64,000 nucleotides of DNA, taken from NCBI RefSeq assembly GCF_030499575.1, contig NZ_JASTLC010000001.1, forward strand, positions 6,968,001-7,032,000, read 5' to 3'. The translations under genes and the position numbers were made by a program. How positions within the stretch are numbered: position 1 is the stretch's first letter; each line of letters begins with the position of its first letter. The notes under the pieces were generated by a model, which saw nothing but the letters and a program-made list of their open reading frames with translations, had not been told where the DNA came from and did not search any database. This stretch comes from Streptomyces sp. DG2A-72 (lineage in GTDB: Bacteria; Actinomycetota; Actinomycetes; Streptomycetales; Streptomycetaceae). Shown piece after piece: positions 61,632 to 64,000 of this stretch.

Positions 61632-61712
61632 TCATGTTCGCAGTGCTGGGCTGCTCGGCTCCATTGCAACAATCCGTTAGTGGTGAGGAAGCACGGGGCC
61701 TAGGTTGCGGCT

Positions 61713-62519
61713 GTGCATCCCCTTCACTTCCAGGCCTCACAGACGCCGGGCATGAATGTCTATCGCTACCTTCCCGGCTCGGAGGCAGCCGTGACTCAGC
61801 ACTGGCCGGGCCTGTTCCAGGGGTGGCCGCCGGGACCAACTCCCTTCACCGAATACGCGGTGAACAACAACAACACGGAAGAGATGGCCGTCTACCTGGG
61901 CCTGGCTTGGCGGCTGACAGCAGGCCTGACCCGATACGCGATCCCCACGTACTACCGAGACGATGCCGCGCAGGCTCTGGGGCGCGAGCCTGTGCTCGTC
62001 GACTGGGAGTACGAGATCGAAGCAGAAGATCCCCACGCGGTGCGAGACAACGGCTTCGTCCCAGGGCGCTCGACTGCTGACCGGCACAAGCCCGATTCCT
62101 GGGGGAACACCAATCGCGCCGGGCTGTTCGAGCTCTCAGCACCACGAGATCTCGTCCGTCTCCTCCATGCAGTCCTGCTGGACGCAACCGCAGAGATCAC
62201 CCTCTTCGGTGTTGCCCCCGGCATCGACCGTCGGGCGGCTCTTGTCGCTTCGTTGTGCGGCTCCGCGCGACCGAGCCTGCCCTCGGTCCTCAGGGATGCG
62301 GATGTCTTCGTCGACCTGACGATTGGCTCCGACGTCGGCTACTACGATGCGATCACGGTCGCTTCTCTCGCTGACCTCCAATTGCGGATTGACACCTTGG
62401 CGATCGACTTCGCACAGCGGATCGAGGCCTACGAGAGTCGCCTCGACGATCTGTCTGACATGACGGCGTTCCTACGTGCCGTCCATGAGCTCGCCGGGAT
62501 CACGTTGGACGTGCCCTGA
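61713..62519 (+). CDS. Unknown protein between int and the right end
   Basis: 268 residues from GTG at 61,713 (ATG at 61,752 is an alternative). FTEYAVNNNNTEEMAVYLGL, LVDWEYEIEAEDPHAVRDNG and YDAITVASLADLQLRIDTLA show a coherent mixed alpha/beta protein with a helical C-terminus. No family recognised. It is cargo placed between the integrase and the right attachment core. Confidence 0.6.
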   Translation: MHPLHFQASQTPGMNVYRYLPGSEAAVTQHWPGLFQGWPPGPTPFTEYAVNNNNTEEMAVYLGLAWRLTAGLTRYAIPTYYRDDAAQALGREPVLVDWEYEIEAEDPHAVRDNGFVPGRSTADRHKPDSWGNTNRAGLFELSAPRDLVRLLHAVLLDATAEITLFGVAPGIDRRAALVASLCGSARPSLPSVLRDADVFVDLTIGSDVGYYDAITVASLADLQLRIDTLAIDFAQRIEAYESRLDDLSDMTAFLRAVHELAGITLDVP

Positions 62520-62541
62520 CCTGTGGAAAGGAGCGCCAAGA

Positions 62542-62568
62542 TCATTACGTGGTCATTACGTGATCATT
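62542..62568. promoter_or_regulatory. Arm-type direct repeats at right end
   Basis: TCATTACGTGG, TCATTACGTGA and TCATT in tandem with 11-base period, about 100 bases inside the right core. They match the repeats near the left core (41,622). Confidence 0.6.
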
Positions 62569-62667
62569 GTCATGGCGCTGCATTCGACCGCATCCGCCTG
62601 CACATACGCGAAGACCCCGCACTCAGCTAACGCGCTGATGGCGGGGTCTTTGGGCACCTAATCCAAG

Positions 62668-62712
62668 GTGCCCCCGGCAGGATTCGAACCTGCGCACACG
62701 GCTCCGGAGGCC
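62668..62712 (-). repeat. Right attachment core, tRNA-Arg(CCG) 3' end copy
   Basis: Identical over 45 bases to 41,506-41,550. The 5' half of the tRNA is again missing, so an intact tRNA must lie further right (outside the window). A second element therefore probably begins here. Confidence 0.8.
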
Positions 62713-62771
62713 GTTGGCTTTAGCGCCGTCTTCGCAGGTCAGCCGCCTATCTGACGGCTCGTTAGGGGCGT

Positions 62772-62790
62772 TGGCCCACAAATGGCCCAC
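62772..62790. promoter_or_regulatory. Arm-type direct repeat of the next element
   Basis: TGGCCCAC at 62,772 and 62,783 (11-base period), 60 bases right of the core. The sequence differs from the arms on the left side, indicating a different integrase. Confidence 0.55.
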
Positions 62791-62943
62791 GAAGCAGAAA
62801 TGCCTTGCATTGTCGCTAGTGTCCCGTTTGCTGTGTCGCGATGTCCTGCGGGTGCCTCCTTGAGATGATCCCGCGATCCAGCTGGAAATAATCCAGCAGT
62901 CTCTGATGTTGCCCCTCGGCCACCGCAACATCGAGGAGGGAAG

Positions 62944-63840
62944 GTGTCGGGTCTGAGGCTGTTCAGCACCACGAGCGGCGTGACCGAGGTTATGCCGCGT
63001 CTCGCTGAGGTCGAGGCAGAGGTGCAGGACCTCATCGAGGCGAACATGCAGGCGATGCTCGGGGTGCGGTTCCTGGCGAGCGAGTACAGCACCGGGCCCG
63101 TCCATGGCGGCCGGATCGACTCGCTGGGCATCGACGAGAACGGCGCGCCGGTGGTCGTGGAATTCAAGCGCGGCACCGATGCCGGGGTGATTCATCAGGG
63201 CCTCTACTACATGTCCTGGCTGATGGATCACAAGGCGGAGTTCCGGCACCTGGTCCGCGACCGGCTCGGGGCCGCAGTCGCGGCCCAGGTGCTCTGGAGC
63301 GCACCCAGGCTGATCTGCGTAGCCGGCGACTTCACCCGATACGACGTGCACGCCGTACGCGAGCACCGGCGCAGCATCGACCTGGTCCGCTACCGCTTCT
63401 TCGGCACCGAACACATCGGCCTTGAGACAGTCGCTTCGGTCTCTGGTCGGCCGGTCGGCCCTGGCGCATGCCGGCGTCGCCCCGCGGCTGAAGCGCTGGG
63501 TAGCACACGGGCGGGCGCGGACAAGGCCATGGCTGAGCTAACTGCGTCGGTCGACGAGGTTCTGCTCGGGCTCGGTGACGACATCACCAAGGTTGAGAAC
63601 AGGACCTATCTGGCGTACCAGCGTCTGCGGAACTTCGCCTGCGTCTGCCCGCCCCGGCAGACCAAGCTCCTCGTCTACCTCAAGGCCGACCCGAAGGAGG
63701 TCGACCTCGTCCCCGGGTTCACCCGGGACGTGACAGGACTTGGCCACCACGGCACCGGCGATCTAGAGGTGCAGCTGCGCACGGAGCGGGACCTGGAGCG
63801 AGCCCAGGACCTGTTCCGCCTCAGCTACGCCGTGGCGTAG
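62944..63840 (+). CDS. NucS/DUF91-like nuclease fused to DUF5655
   Basis: 298 residues from GTG with GAGGAGGGA just upstream. The N-terminus has a PD-(D/E)XK pattern GGRIDSLGID (D59) and PVVVEFKRG (E73, K75). The C-terminus (VENRTYLAYQRLRNFACVCP, LLVYLKADPKEVDLV, LEVQLRTERDLERAQDLFRL) is a DUF5655 domain. Such fusions are annotated as endonuclease NucS-like or transport proteins; a nucleic-acid role is likely. It is cargo of the next integration unit. Confidence 0.8.
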   Translation: MSGLRLFSTTSGVTEVMPRLAEVEAEVQDLIEANMQAMLGVRFLASEYSTGPVHGGRIDSLGIDENGAPVVVEFKRGTDAGVIHQGLYYMSWLMDHKAEFRHLVRDRLGAAVAAQVLWSAPRLICVAGDFTRYDVHAVREHRRSIDLVRYRFFGTEHIGLETVASVSGRPVGPGACRRRPAAEALGSTRAGADKAMAELTASVDEVLLGLGDDITKVENRTYLAYQRLRNFACVCPPRQTKLLVYLKADPKEVDLVPGFTRDVTGLGHHGTGDLEVQLRTERDLERAQDLFRLSYAVA

Positions 63841-63974
63841 CAGAGGTTCGGCTGATGCGTCTGCGCGGAGCGTGGACGGACCGGGCGGGGAGTGAAGTTG
63901 TGGATTGCGGTCGTCTCAGTGCCTCTCGACAGGAGCGGGTGGGAAGTGGCGGTGGACTACTAATGGTGCGGAGG

Positions 63975-63999
63975 ATCCCCGGTTTCGCTAACCGGGGAT
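63975..63999. terminator. Hairpin at window edge
   Basis: 10-bp stem ATCCCCGGTT and complement with loop TCGCT. The 134 bases between the preceding gene and this hairpin show no gene. Confidence 0.6.
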
Positions 64000-64000
64000 T

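Overview
The window is high-GC actinobacterial DNA with the codon bias, GTG/TTG starts and gene families of a Streptomyces chromosome, probably an arm or another flexible region. No rRNA gene or intact tRNA gene is present. Instead there are many tRNA 3'-end fragments left by integration events.

Positions 1-27.1 kb are mostly ordinary chromosomal genes: a five-gene overlapping operon (DedA, two PAP2 phosphatases, an OmpR regulator and a histidine kinase cut by the window edge); a divergent BlaI/M56 pair with operator palindromes; a FtsX/ABC exporter module with lipoprotein and its own two-component system; a YbhN-type membrane protein; RNase J; small stress-type ORFs; a MerR/SulP pair with a hairpin-rich leader; a LuxR regulator; and an MFS transporter. 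Decay is visible here too: a histidine kinase fossil, a frameshifted membrane glycosyltransferase, and an MFS pseudogene with a 274-bp tandem duplication.

Positions 27.1-41.5 kb are a mobile-element graveyard. A DNRLRE/NucA-NucB secreted-toxin-like gene has been split by a 7-kb nested insertion: an IS5-family element beside a composite transposon bounded by IS630-type ends. That transposon carries a metallo-hydrolase, three alpha/beta hydrolases and an AraC regulator. Joining the two host halves restores one reading frame. Truncated integrases and other transposase remnants surround it.

Positions 41,506-62,712 form a 21.2-kb element bounded by 45-bp direct repeats of a tRNA-Arg(CCG) 3' end, each with matching 11-bp arm-type repeats on the element side. 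It holds a kinase-like gene, an XRE regulator divergent from a small operon across a perfect 20-bp inverted repeat, and a right end of GntR remnant, xis and int. Both xis and int are frameshifted, and int loses its catalytic tyrosine.

Between those ends, 45.5-56.5 kb is an unusual array of mostly single-gene modules separated by about ten short attachment-like scars. The better-preserved scars have a tRNA-derived core (anticodon arm of Gly-CCC, Arg-CCT or Ser-GGA, or a T-arm 3' end), roughly 100-160 bp of spacer, and a direct-repeat pair with 11-, 12- or 13-bp period. All are in the same orientation. Cargo includes a TerD-nuclease fusion, a PIN-domain protein, a DUF3883 protein and several unknown small genes; an HNH/DUF6602-like operon lies just beyond the last scar. 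This looks like a tRNA-scar cassette array of probable defence cargo and is the most interesting feature of the window. A second integration unit begins at 62.7 kb and carries a nuclease-DUF5655 fusion.
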